DNA of 64,000 bases from JBELMB01 sp042088665 (GCA_042088665.1 JBELMB010000002.1:67383-131382), one strand, 5' to 3'. Shown: positions 8,308 through 15,810, counted from the first letter of the stretch. Numbers and translations: made by a program. The notes: generated from the sequence alone by a model not told the origin.

Positions 8308-8346
8308 GGTCCTTTACTACGATCCTTTACTGGGGTCCTTTACCGG
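8308..8346 (-). repeat. Three 13-bp tandem repeats carrying repeated Shine-Dalgarno motifs
   Basis: Units at 8308-8320, 8321-8333 and 8334-8346 are GGTCCTTTACTAC, GATCCTTTACTGG and GGTCCTTTACCGG. Read on the minus strand each supplies GTAAAGGA, a ribosome-binding sequence for the M15-like gene whose ATG is at 8300. The array fills the whole gap between the SnoaL-A stop (8349) and that ATG. Thirteen is not a multiple of three, so it is not decayed coding sequence. Confidence 0.8.
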
Positions 8347-8348
8347 GG

Positions 8349-9389
8349 TCAGGCACGGCGCCAATCCGGCAGCGGCACGGCACCGGGCACGCGCGCCTTG
8401 TTGAACTCCTGCATCCGGCCAAGCACATCCACACCGACCTGGCGAAAGACGTCCAGCAGGTCGACCAGAACCCAATTCTCCCGGATCAGCCCGGCCTCCA
8501 TGCGCCAGAAATCAAGGCTGCGCATCAGGATCTCCGTCCCGGTGGGCGGCAGACCCATCCAGCCATCTCCGGCCAATGTCAGGCGCATGTTCGGCCACCC
8601 GGTCTCACAGACATAGGCACCCTCCGCGACCCAATGCGACATCAGGTCCCCCATGGCATCGAGCTTGCGGTCCGGCATCCCGCGCAGAAACGGTGCCTGA
8701 TGCCAGTTGCGAAACCCTGAAATGCCCCGGCACGTGCCAATGCCGGCCGGCCCGTACCAATTGACCTGAGGGTGCCAGTAGTGCTCCAATCGCATGACCT
8801 CCGGATCCGGGTCGAAGGGGAACTTGCACAGATCGGTGAGCATCGCGATCACGTGTTCCTGAGTCTCCTGACCGTCGCCATGCGCCGTCAACCCATCGCC
8901 CGACATCGGCGAAGGCGTGCACAAGAAAGCCCCCAGCTGCGGCGCCATCGGCCAGGCCTGCGCCTGCATCATCAGTTCCGGAATATCCCAGATCGCCTGC
9001 ACTTCGACCACGCGCCCGGCATCCAGACGATAGAACTCGTGATAGCGCATATGCGCCAGCTGCCCTGTGGGCGGGATACCCAGGAACGGCGCGAGAAACG
9101 TGCCCATGTAGTTGCCACAACAGCCGACCCAGTCCTGCCCCTCGGCCGTCGTCCCGGCCAGCACGATCATGTCGCGCCGCTCCAGATCCGGCATGGCCCC
9201 GGCCAGCATGGCCCAGACCTCGGCCATCCCGTCGCCCCCCTGCCGCGTGCCAAAGGGATGGCACAGCTTCACGTCGGCCTCCGGGGCAAACCCGGCGGCG
9301 ACCGCCGCCGCCACCGCGCCCGCGTCATAGCTGGCCAACGCCGCGCGCAGGGCCGACAGGCTGGATTTCAACTCTTCAGGCTTTGCCAT
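8349..9389 (-). CDS. SnoaL-like (NTF2-fold) double-domain protein A
   Basis: A 346-aa protein with two SnoaL/NTF2-type domains. It aligns by eye with protein C (12487-13509): both have HPF early, ERRD or QRRD, D.P.LMMQA about one third in, then P.PM..DGL, W.GPAGIG, GWPN and ENW...D.L near the C terminus. The shared Trp-x-Gly-Pro-Ala-Gly-Ile-Gly block lies where ligand-facing residues of the second domain would be. The role is probably hydrolase, cyclase or isomerase in the island's pathway. The start at 9389 has GGAAGGGCCCTCC before it; the longer in-frame start is less likely. The gene follows the HpsN-like gene after a ~100-base gap that carries the dispersed repeat. Confidence 0.6.
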   Translation of the reverse strand: MAKPEELKSSLSALRAALASYDAGAVAAAVAAGFAPEADVKLCHPFGTRQGGDGMAEVWAMLAGAMPDLERRDMIVLAGTTAEGQDWVGCCGNYMGTFLAPFLGIPPTGQLAHMRYHEFYRLDAGRVVEVQAIWDIPELMMQAQAWPMAPQLGAFLCTPSPMSGDGLTAHGDGQETQEHVIAMLTDLCKFPFDPDPEVMRLEHYWHPQVNWYGPAGIGTCRGISGFRNWHQAPFLRGMPDRKLDAMGDLMSHWVAEGAYVCETGWPNMRLTLAGDGWMGLPPTGTEILMRSLDFWRMEAGLIRENWVLVDLLDVFRQVGVDVLGRMQEFNKARVPGAVPLPDWRRA

Positions 9390-9400
9390 GGAGGGCCCTT

Positions 9401-9427
9401 CCGGGTTTCTCTGTTTCAAAAATACTC
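9401..9427. repeat. Dispersed intergenic repeat, short copy
   Basis: A 26/27 match to the core at 393-420 (TTTCTCTGTTTC then AAAATACTC). The G/C hairpin half of the first copy is missing here. It sits between the HpsN-like gene and SnoaL-A, twelve bases upstream of the latter's ATG, so it lies in the leader or ribosome-loading region of an operon. Confidence 0.6.
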
Positions 9428-9489
9428 ACGTCGCAACGGCCCCAAACGGCAGAACCTCAAAGGTCCGGACAACGACGCCCGCCGCCCGA

Positions 9490-10818
9490 TTACTCCACGA
9501 CATCCACCGGCAATGCCGGCGCGCCGTAGGGCACGTTCCGGCCGCCATAGCGCCGGACACGCAGATTGCACTGCTCCGCGTGACCGACAAACCCCTCAAG
9601 CATGCACAGGCGAGACCCATATTCGCCCATCAACGCCGCAGCCTCGTCGGTCAGAACTTTCTGATACGAATGCGTCTTCAGGAACTTGCCAACCCAAAGC
9701 CCCCCCGTATACCGCCCGGCCTTCTTCGTTGGCAACGTGTGGTTGGTGCCGATGACCTTGTCCCCATTGGCCACATTGGTGCGCGGCCCAAGGAAAAGCG
9801 CACCATATGACTGCATCTCTTCGAGGAACCAGTCATCCCGGTCCGTCATCACCTGCACATGTTCGTAGGCCATCTCATTGGCGACCTGAAGCATCTCGTC
9901 ATAGGTGTCGCATAGAACAACATCCCCATACTCTTCCCAAGACGTGCGCGCGGTCTCTGCCGTGGGCAGGATCTCCAGCAGGCGTGCGATTTCGGACAGG
10001 GTGTCATCCGCCAGCTTGCGGGAATTGGTGATCAGGCAGGCGGGCGAGTTGTAGCCATGTTCGGCCTGCCCCAGCAGGTCGGTGGCGCAGATCTCGGCAT
10101 CCACCGTCTCGTCGGCGATCACCATGGTTTCCGTCGGACCGGCAAAGAGGTCGATGCCCACGCGCCCGAACAGTTGCCGCTTGGCTTCGGCGACAAAGGC
10201 ATTTCCCGGCCCCACCAGCATGTGCACAGGATCGACCGTCTCGGTGCCGATGGCCATGGCACCCACCGCCTGAATCCCCCCAAGCACATAGATCTCATGC
10301 GCACCGCCAAGCTGCATCGCCGCAACGATGGCCGGATGCGGCCCACCGTCCACCGGCGGCGCAGAGGCCACGATACGCGGCACCCCGGCCACGCTGGCGG
10401 TCAGCACCGACATATGCGCCGAGGCAACCATGGGGAACTTGCCCCCCGGCACGTAGCACCCCACCGATTCCACCGGGATGTTCTTGTGGCCAAGGATCAC
10501 GCCCGGCATTGTCTCGACTTCGATGTCGGTCATGCTGGCGCGTTGCGCTTCGGCAAAACGGCGGATCTGCGTCTGCGCGAACCGGATGTCCTCCATGTCG
10601 CGCGTGCTGACCTTCTGCATCGCGGCTTCGATCTCGCCGGGTGTCAGGCGAAACCGCTCAGGCGCATAGTTGTCAAACTTCTGGCTCAGATCGCGCACCG
10701 CAGCGTCACCGCGGGTTTCGATGTCCTTCAGAGTGGTTTGAACGACAGCGCGCACCTTTGCATCGTCTTCGGCCTTCTCGGACTCTGGTTTGCTGCGCTT
10801 CAGATGCTCAATGGCCAT
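9490..10818 (-). CDS. Histidinol-dehydrogenase-family zinc dehydrogenase, HpsN-like
   Basis: A 442-aa member of the HisD superfamily. Residues matching the HisD zinc ligands are Gln251 and His254 (GQAEHG), Asp353 and His413 (GHAEQC). The proton-relay pair is Glu319-His320, and VGPGNAFVAEAKRQL marks the NAD site. The N terminus (MAIEHLKR) and overall divergence from biosynthetic HisD resemble HpsN, the sulfopropanediol 3-dehydrogenase that oxidises DHPS to sulfolactate in roseobacters. No his genes or other hps genes are nearby, so a four-electron alcohol-to-acid oxidation of a related polyol or amino-alcohol is the best inference. Start supported by GGGAGGATAAAACA. It is the second gene of the leftward operon, after the ABC ATPase. 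Confidence 0.8.
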   Translation of the reverse strand: MAIEHLKRSKPESEKAEDDAKVRAVVQTTLKDIETRGDAAVRDLSQKFDNYAPERFRLTPGEIEAAMQKVSTRDMEDIRFAQTQIRRFAEAQRASMTDIEVETMPGVILGHKNIPVESVGCYVPGGKFPMVASAHMSVLTASVAGVPRIVASAPPVDGGPHPAIVAAMQLGGAHEIYVLGGIQAVGAMAIGTETVDPVHMLVGPGNAFVAEAKRQLFGRVGIDLFAGPTETMVIADETVDAEICATDLLGQAEHGYNSPACLITNSRKLADDTLSEIARLLEILPTAETARTSWEEYGDVVLCDTYDEMLQVANEMAYEHVQVMTDRDDWFLEEMQSYGALFLGPRTNVANGDKVIGTNHTLPTKKAGRYTGGLWVGKFLKTHSYQKVLTDEAAALMGEYGSRLCMLEGFVGHAEQCNLRVRRYGGRNVPYGAPALPVDVVE

Positions 10819-11049
10819 TGTTTTATCCTCCCATGGGCATGCCGTTGGTTCGGCATCATTTCTTCGGTTTTTGGACCGCTACGGCGCGGTCCCGGAATGT
10901 CTGGCGTCGGGCCTGCCTCCCTGTCAGGCGGCAACTGGCCCAATCCTCGTGATGCCATATGCCGCCCAGCGGGTCATTCGCCGGGACCGGGCCATCGGGT
11001 CACGACCTGACAGGTCGCCCCCCAAGAACCGGCGCAAACCGCCCCTCGC

Positions 11050-12090
11050 CTACAGCCGTTGGCCGGTCTCTGCGTGGAACAGGTGACAGATCCCGGCAGG
11101 GATCGACGCCGCAAAAGGCGCACCGATCTCGGCGCGGTAGTCTTTCGACGCCTTGACCGACACAATCCCGCCACCGGCACGCACCGTGATCATGGTCGCG
11201 TCACCCAGCAGTTCCAGCGAATAGACCGGCGCGGTCAACTCGCCCGTTTCTGCGACAGAGGCATCCTCGGCCCGGTAACCCAGCGTCACCGGACCATCAG
11301 GCCCGCTCAGGCCGGAGATCTCGACATTCGGCCCCTTGAACGTGCCCCCTTCGAGATGCCCCTCAAGCAGGTTCATAGCCGGGGAGCCGATGAAGCCCGC
11401 CACAAAGACATTCGACGGCATATCGTAGATGTCGGTAGGCGTGCCGACCTGCTGAACCACACCCTTGTTCATGACGACCACCCTGTCGGCCAGCGTCATG
11501 GCTTCGATCTGGTCGTGCGTCACGTAGATGGTCGTCACGCCCAATTCATGGCTGAGGTGCTTGATCTGCGCGCGCGTCGACACCCGCAGCTTGGCGTCGA
11601 GGTTCGACAGGGGTTCGTCCATCAGGAACACGTTCGGTTCGCGCACGATCGCACGGGCCAAGGCCACGCGCTGGCGCTGCCCACCAGAGAGTTCCGCGGG
11701 ACGGCGATGCAGGAAATCGTCCAGCTCCACCATGGCGGAGGCGCGGCGCACGCGGCTGTCATGTTCGTCCTGCGGGATGCCCCGCACTTTCAGCGGAAAG
11801 CGGATGTTGTCGTAGACGTTCATGTTCGGGTAAAGCGCGTAGCTCTGAAACACCATCGCCACATCGCGGTCCTTTGGGTCGAGGTCGTTGACCCGCTCTC
11901 CGTCGATGAGGATGTCGCCGTCGGTGGCATCCTCCAGCCCGGCAATCATGCGCATCGTCGTGGTCTTGCCACAACCCGAAGGACCAAGCAGCACGAGAAA
12001 CTCCCGGTCCGCGATGGTCAGGTCAAAGGCATCAACCCCGATAAAGCTGCCCCAACGTTTTGATATGCTGCGCAGTTGAATTTCCGCCAT
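11050..12090 (-). CDS. ABC transporter ATP-binding protein, UgpC/MalK type
   Basis: A 346-aa ATPase with Walker A GPSGCGKT (36-43), Q-loop FQSYALYPNM, signature LSGGQ (134-138), Walker B VFLMDEP (154-160) and a C-terminal TOBE-type domain (MNLLEGHLEGG to the end). This long form energises CUT1-type importers for sugars, polyols or glycerol phosphate. The expected binding protein and two permeases are not next to it: the 231 bases downstream hold no gene and the HpsN-like gene follows. It may serve permeases encoded elsewhere. ATG at 12090 has AAGGGG at good distance; the upstream in-frame extension runs through the operator region and was rejected. Operator O2 overlaps this ribosome-binding site. 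Confidence 0.9.
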   Translation of the reverse strand: MAEIQLRSISKRWGSFIGVDAFDLTIADREFLVLLGPSGCGKTTTMRMIAGLEDATDGDILIDGERVNDLDPKDRDVAMVFQSYALYPNMNVYDNIRFPLKVRGIPQDEHDSRVRRASAMVELDDFLHRRPAELSGGQRQRVALARAIVREPNVFLMDEPLSNLDAKLRVSTRAQIKHLSHELGVTTIYVTHDQIEAMTLADRVVVMNKGVVQQVGTPTDIYDMPSNVFVAGFIGSPAMNLLEGHLEGGTFKGPNVEISGLSGPDGPVTLGYRAEDASVAETGELTAPVYSLELLGDATMITVRAGGGIVSVKASKDYRAEIGAPFAASIPAGICHLFHAETGQRL

Positions 12091-12102
12091 GAGATCACCG
12101 CC

Positions 12103-12122
12103 CCTTGCAAAGGTATGCAAGG
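12103..12122. promoter_or_regulatory. LacI-type operator O2
   Basis: CCTTGCA...TGCAAGG is a perfect 7-bp-arm inverted repeat. Its core TTGCAAAGGTATGCAA (12105-12120) differs at one base from the core of O1. It overlaps the ribosome-binding region of the ABC ATPase gene, so repressor bound here would block the leftward operon's leader. The ligand is presumably the LacI protein encoded at 5852-6868. Confidence 0.65.
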
Positions 12123-12225
12123 CAGTTAATCTCGATTCGAAATCCCTCGCAAGTCCTATCACCAAGGCCAGTATTGCGGATGACCCGTTGTGCAAATCGC
12201 TTGAGAAACGGCCTGTCTTTCAGGC

Positions 12226-12249
12226 ATCGTTGCAAACGTATGCAACGAT
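12226..12249. promoter_or_regulatory. LacI-type operator O1
   Basis: A 24-bp near-perfect palindrome: arms ATCGTTGCA and TGCAACGAT around a centre AACGTA, with only two mismatching symmetric positions. The core TTGCAAACGTATGCAA (12230-12245) is typical of LacI-family sites with a central CG. Its centre is 125 bp from that of O2, close to twelve helical turns, which would suit DNA looping. It lies between the two divergent arms of the island. Confidence 0.75.
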
Positions 12250-12486
12250 TTGAAAACCGCAGCACCCATCCTGATCTGGCCAGCAGGGACGACAACATGC
12301 CACGCTCCCCGTGACAGCACGCCGGACCATTGTCTGCTTCCAAGGCTGCGTGCCGCAATCGTGGTGGACCCGCACAGCATTGCCACCTCATGTCAAAGCA
12401 TCCGGGCAGACCACCAAAAACCCGATCCGGGCCAACTGCCCCGAGGGATCGCCACAGAGAAAACACAGGAGAGCAGGTCGTTGACC

Positions 12487-13509
12487 ATGCAGACCACCCA
12501 ATTGTCCAACACCGGCCTGCAAGAGGCCAAATCCATTGTCCGCCGTTTTCACACGGCGCTGGACGCTGCACAGAGCGAGGATATTGCCAAGGTCATGGCC
12601 GCGTTCTGCGCACCGGACCTGATCTGGCGCGGGTACCATCCGTTCAACCTGCTGACCGGCCCCGGGACCGTGGCAGACCGCTTTTGGCAACCGCTCAAAG
12701 CCAGCCTGACCGCATTGCAACGGCGGGATGATGTCTTCTTTGCCGGTTTGAACGAGATCGACGGGTTCCAGGGCACCTGGGTGGTGTCGATGGGCCATCT
12801 CATGGGGCTTTTTGACCGGCCATGGCTGGGCATCCGGCCCAATCGCAAGCTGACCATGCTGCGCTACTGCTGCTTTCACCGGGTGGAGGGTGGGCAGATC
12901 ATCGAAACCGCCATGTATTTCGACATCCCCCACCTGATGATGCAGGCCGGGCTGACACCTTTCCCGCCTCAAACCGGATCGCCGCTGGTGCAGCCCGGCC
13001 CAATGACCCACGACGGTCTGCTGTTCGATCCGCAATCCGAAATCGCCGGGAACACGACACTGGCCTTGATCAACAGCATGATCTCTGACCTTGGGCAATG
13101 GGCGCTGGGCCTGCCTCTCGAACAAGAGTTGGCGCGCACATGGCATGACGACATGATCTGGTGGGGCCCCGCCGGGATCGGCGCGACCTACACCATCCCG
13201 CGCTACGCGGCGCAACATTCCGGGCCGTTCCGGGCGGGTTTCGAGAACCGCAGCTCTACCGGCCATCTCGCGCGCACGGCAGAGGGGGCCTATGGCGGCT
13301 TCTTTGGCTGGCCCAATTTTACGGCGGAGCCCTCCGGTGGCTTCATGGGGATGCCCGCCACAGGCCGGGTGGCCGAGTTCCGCGTGATCGACATCTACCG
13401 GCGCGACGGTGACAAGCTTGCCGAGAACTGGATCTTTATCGACATGCTGCACGCGTGGATGACCCAAGGCGTCGACATTCTGGCCCGCACGACAGAGATC
13501 GAGAGATGA
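12487..13509 (+). CDS. SnoaL-like (NTF2-fold) double-domain protein C
   Basis: A 340-aa paralogue of protein A: two SnoaL-type domains with LIWRGYHPFN, QRRDDVFF, FDIPHLMMQAG, PGPMTHDGL, WWGPAGIG, GWPNFT and LAENWIFIDMLHAWMTQGVDIL in the same order. It opens the rightward arm of the island, about 240 bp from operator O1. The start ATG at 12487 is preceded by AGGAGAGC; the frame is open further upstream, through the operator, and that extension was rejected. Its function is not known. Being a divergent copy of an enzyme in the opposite arm, it may act on a related substrate or form a heteromer with protein A. No signal peptide or membrane segment. Confidence 0.6.
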   Translation: MQTTQLSNTGLQEAKSIVRRFHTALDAAQSEDIAKVMAAFCAPDLIWRGYHPFNLLTGPGTVADRFWQPLKASLTALQRRDDVFFAGLNEIDGFQGTWVVSMGHLMGLFDRPWLGIRPNRKLTMLRYCCFHRVEGGQIIETAMYFDIPHLMMQAGLTPFPPQTGSPLVQPGPMTHDGLLFDPQSEIAGNTTLALINSMISDLGQWALGLPLEQELARTWHDDMIWWGPAGIGATYTIPRYAAQHSGPFRAGFENRSSTGHLARTAEGAYGGFFGWPNFTAEPSGGFMGMPATGRVAEFRVIDIYRRDGDKLAENWIFIDMLHAWMTQGVDILARTTEIER

Positions 13510-13663
13510 GGATCCACGAGCCCCCCCACCTCTGGAAAGCCGTAGGTTGCCCTTCGCGGGTCGCCTGGGGCGCGCGCCGGGTCTTTTGCGATCCGGCCCC
13601 GGTCCAGCGGCCTTGCCTGAGCGATGCAGTCCCCTGCGACCCTGCGGGCTTTGACGCACTGCC

Positions 13664-14125
13664 ATGAGCCGGGTGTTTCGCTACAAGACACCAGTGAACC
13701 CCGACTGGATCGACTACAACGGCCACATGCAGGACGCCTACTACGGCCTGATCTTCAGCTTTGCGGTCGATGCCTTGCAGGACGCCGTGGGCTTGGACGC
13801 CGACTACCGCGCGGCGACCGGCAACACGGTTTACCTGCTCGAAGACCACAAGGTCTTTCTCAAGGAGGTCAAACCGGAGGCGGTGGTCGAGGTTCTGACC
13901 CGTGTCATCGGCCTGACAGACAAGCGGTTTCACCTCTGGTCAGAGATGCGCGTGGCGGGGCAGCGCGTTGCCATATCCGAACAGATGGAAATGCACGTTA
14001 CCCAGCGCCCGGAGCCGCGCGGCACGCCGCTGCCGCCCATGGTCTACGCTGATCTGAAAGCATCGCTGCACACCCCGGAACAGGTGGCCGCGCTGGCGCC
14101 ACGGGCCCGCGCGATGCGGGTCTAG
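13664..14125 (+). CDS. Hotdog-fold acyl-CoA thioesterase (4HBT type)
   Basis: A 153-aa protein with the 4-hydroxybenzoyl-CoA-thioesterase signature near its N terminus: VNPDWIDYNGHMQDAYYGLIFSFAVD, where the Asp of WIDYNGHM is the usual catalytic position. It hydrolyses an acyl-CoA in the cytoplasm. The variant NGHM.DA.Y also occurs in thioesterases linked to carnitine dehydrogenase (betainyl-CoA thioesterases), so a CoA ester of a betaine-like acid is one candidate; this rests on motif memory only. It lies 154 bases after SnoaL-C on the same strand, so it may be the second gene of the rightward arm. It converges on the lipoprotein gene. Confidence 0.7.
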   Translation: MSRVFRYKTPVNPDWIDYNGHMQDAYYGLIFSFAVDALQDAVGLDADYRAATGNTVYLLEDHKVFLKEVKPEAVVEVLTRVIGLTDKRFHLWSEMRVAGQRVAISEQMEMHVTQRPEPRGTPLPPMVYADLKASLHTPEQVAALAPRARAMRV

Positions 14126-14132
14126 CCGCGGA

Positions 14133-14774
14133 TCAGTTGTTGGTCGCTTTCCATGCCGCTTCGATTTCCTGAACCGCGGCGGCCTTGTCGTCCGAATCGC
14201 TCTCGCGCAGAACCCGTTCCTGCACGCCGGGCAATTGGCCAAAGGCCTCCATCAGCTTGTCGGGAAACAGGCTTTGCGGCACGCTCTCGAAGCCCGGCAG
14301 AGACCGCAGAATTTTCGACGTGGCCGTGGTACAGGCCGCCGCCGCAACCGGCCCGCTGGCCAAGGCCAGCCTGTAGGCGCGTTCCGCCACTTCTGGCGTG
14401 ACTGCGATGCGTTGGATCACGACGCGGTAGGTGGCCCGCGCATGGGCGCTTTCATAGGCCTTTTCGACCGCGGGTGTGATGCCATACAGGACATCGTCGA
14501 TCTCGGGCACGGCAGAGAACCGCACCGACCCCGCCGGGTCAAAGACGATGCGCTGCGAAGGCGCGTTGATCATCAAGGAGGTGTGCGCGCCGTTGCCGGT
14601 GCGGTTGTTCACCATGGTATAGAGCGTGAGATCCGCCGGACCGGGGTGCTTGTACGCTGCCTTGGCCACGTCTTCTGCCGTGGCATTTGGTCCGGACATG
14701 GACGTCGCGCAGGCCGAAAGCGCCAGACCAGCGCACAGCAACAACGCCACGCGCACCCATTTGAAGACTGTCAT
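14133..14774 (-). CDS. Predicted lipoprotein of unknown function
   Basis: A 213-aa protein with a type II signal: a basic start (MTVFKWVR), a hydrophobic stretch and lipobox LSAC at residue ~20. It should be lipidated and anchored to the inner or outer membrane. The mature part has LYTMVNNRTGNGAHTSLMINAPSQRIVFDPAGS, which reads like the catalytic-core strand of a NlpC/P60 or related papain-like fold, and a later AACTTATSKIL with a cysteine; this is only a resemblance. ATG at 14774 is preceded by GGGGCAG; a longer start was rejected because it would bury the signal peptide. No functional link to neighbours is evident. Confidence 0.65.
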   Translation of the reverse strand: MTVFKWVRVALLLCAGLALSACATSMSGPNATAEDVAKAAYKHPGPADLTLYTMVNNRTGNGAHTSLMINAPSQRIVFDPAGSVRFSAVPEIDDVLYGITPAVEKAYESAHARATYRVVIQRIAVTPEVAERAYRLALASGPVAAAACTTATSKILRSLPGFESVPQSLFPDKLMEAFGQLPGVQERVLRESDSDDKAAAVQEIEAAWKATNN

Positions 14775-14890
14775 GACTGCCCCTACCCCACCTTCTGTTG
14801 TCCCGCGGAATGCTGAGCCAAGACAGCACAAGGCCCAACTCACTTTCAAGTGACGTCGGGCCCTGCCGAAAATGTCGTGTTCTTAAGGTC

Positions 14891-15025
14891 TCAGACGTTG
14901 ACCATCGCCATGAAGATCACCAGCGCGAGGATCACGATCACAGTGCGAATGGTGAAAGTGATAAAGCCGTCAAAGGCCTTCTGCTGTTCGGTAATGTCCA
15001 TGCTGCCGTGCTTGTGCTCTGCCAT
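14891..15025 (-). CDS. aa3-type cytochrome c oxidase subunit IV
   Basis: A 44-aa protein starting MAEHKHGSMDITEQQKAF and ending in one transmembrane helix (residues ~21-42, FITFTIRTVIVILALVIFM). Length, His-rich start and single helix match the small bacterial aa3 oxidase subunit IV of Rhodobacteraceae. It binds the outside of the proton-pumping oxidase in the inner membrane. ATG at 15025 has AAGGATGGG at the right distance. It is encoded alone, as usual for this subunit, away from the other oxidase genes, which are not in this window. Confidence 0.85.
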   Translation of the reverse strand: MAEHKHGSMDITEQQKAFDGFITFTIRTVIVILALVIFMAMVNV

Positions 15026-15120
15026 GTGTCCCATCCTTCAGGCGTTTCACGTTACGAATTAATCGAGATTTGCCAGCCTGTCACGGCGACAAAAAGCGCA
15101 ATTCTGTCGCAGTTCCGGGC

Positions 15121-15558
15121 TCAGGCCTTGTCCTGGTTCAACTCCTTGACCAGTCGAAAGCCGATCCGCTTTGGCTCCTTTTGCTCGGGGGCCTTTGGCA
15201 TGGCGCGCAGAATGACGCTCAACTGGGTCACATGCTGCACAAGCTGCGTGCGCCCGCCGCTGGGGTCGCGGCCATAAAAGGTCACGATGTCCGGGTCGAA
15301 GTATCCCATCCCCTCGATCCGCAGCACACCGGCCTCCCCACCGGCAAAGCCCATGGCCACCTCATGCGCATCGTCGAGCTGCTTTTCGAAGTTCTGGATG
15401 TAGAGGATCAGCCGCTCATAGGCCCATTGGGCCGGGCTGCGCTGTTCGACGGGCTTTTGCTTGACCGTTTCGGGCAGCAGCTCTTCGGCGGTCAGCGGGT
15501 CGTCCTCTGTGTGGACATCGATGCGGTGGGGCAACGCCTCAGCGGCGGGGGTTTCCAT
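15121..15558 (-). CDS. DUF6173 family protein
   Basis: A 145-aa acidic-start protein with a conserved centre WAYERLILYIQNFEKQLDDAHEVAMGF and then LRIEGMGYFDPDIVTFYG, followed by a strand-rich end. I recognise this as the Rhodobacterales family labelled DUF6173; no biochemical function is known to me. It has no signal peptide or membrane segment, so it is probably cytoplasmic. The first ~40 residues are low-complexity and rich in Glu and Pro. It stands alone on the minus strand after the oxidase subunit, with a purine-rich AGGAGAGATC just before its ATG. Confidence 0.6.
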   Translation of the reverse strand: METPAAEALPHRIDVHTEDDPLTAEELLPETVKQKPVEQRSPAQWAYERLILYIQNFEKQLDDAHEVAMGFAGGEAGVLRIEGMGYFDPDIVTFYGRDPSGGRTQLVQHVTQLSVILRAMPKAPEQKEPKRIGFRLVKELNQDKA

Positions 15559-15682
15559 GCGATCTCTCCTCCTTGGTCTTTGGCGGAGTGTTTCGAAGGC
15601 GGAGCACGGTCACAAGGGGGATTTTTTGCCGCAGAAGACAGCTTTGGATTGCAATTCCCACCGCGGGCGTCACGTTAACCTT

Positions 15683-15737
15683 GGTTAATGACCGGTTAGT
15701 GACTGGCTAATGTTCGGTAAACGACCGGTTGGCGAAT
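15683..15737. repeat. Five degenerate 11-bp tandem repeats
   Basis: Consecutive 11-mers GGTTAATGACC, GGTTAGTGACT, GGCTAATGTTC, GGTAAACGACC and GGTTGGCGAAT, overlapped on the left by the palindrome TTAACCTTGGTTAA (15675-15688). The period is about one helical turn. The array lies between the divergent DUF6173 gene and the small secreted protein gene, where a promoter for either would be. Confidence 0.65.
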
Positions 15738-15810
15738 GGGTGTCGTTCCGCCGATGACTGGTTTCCCAGCGATTGCCCCCAAGGGTCGATCCGAAGGTCT
15801 GGAGTATGTG

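Noticed and set aside
10874..10893. Hairpin GGACCGC...GCGGTCC in the spacer after the ABC ATPase, as a terminator
   Set aside because: On the strand of the operon it is followed by A rather than T residues, so it is not a rho-independent terminator for that transcript.
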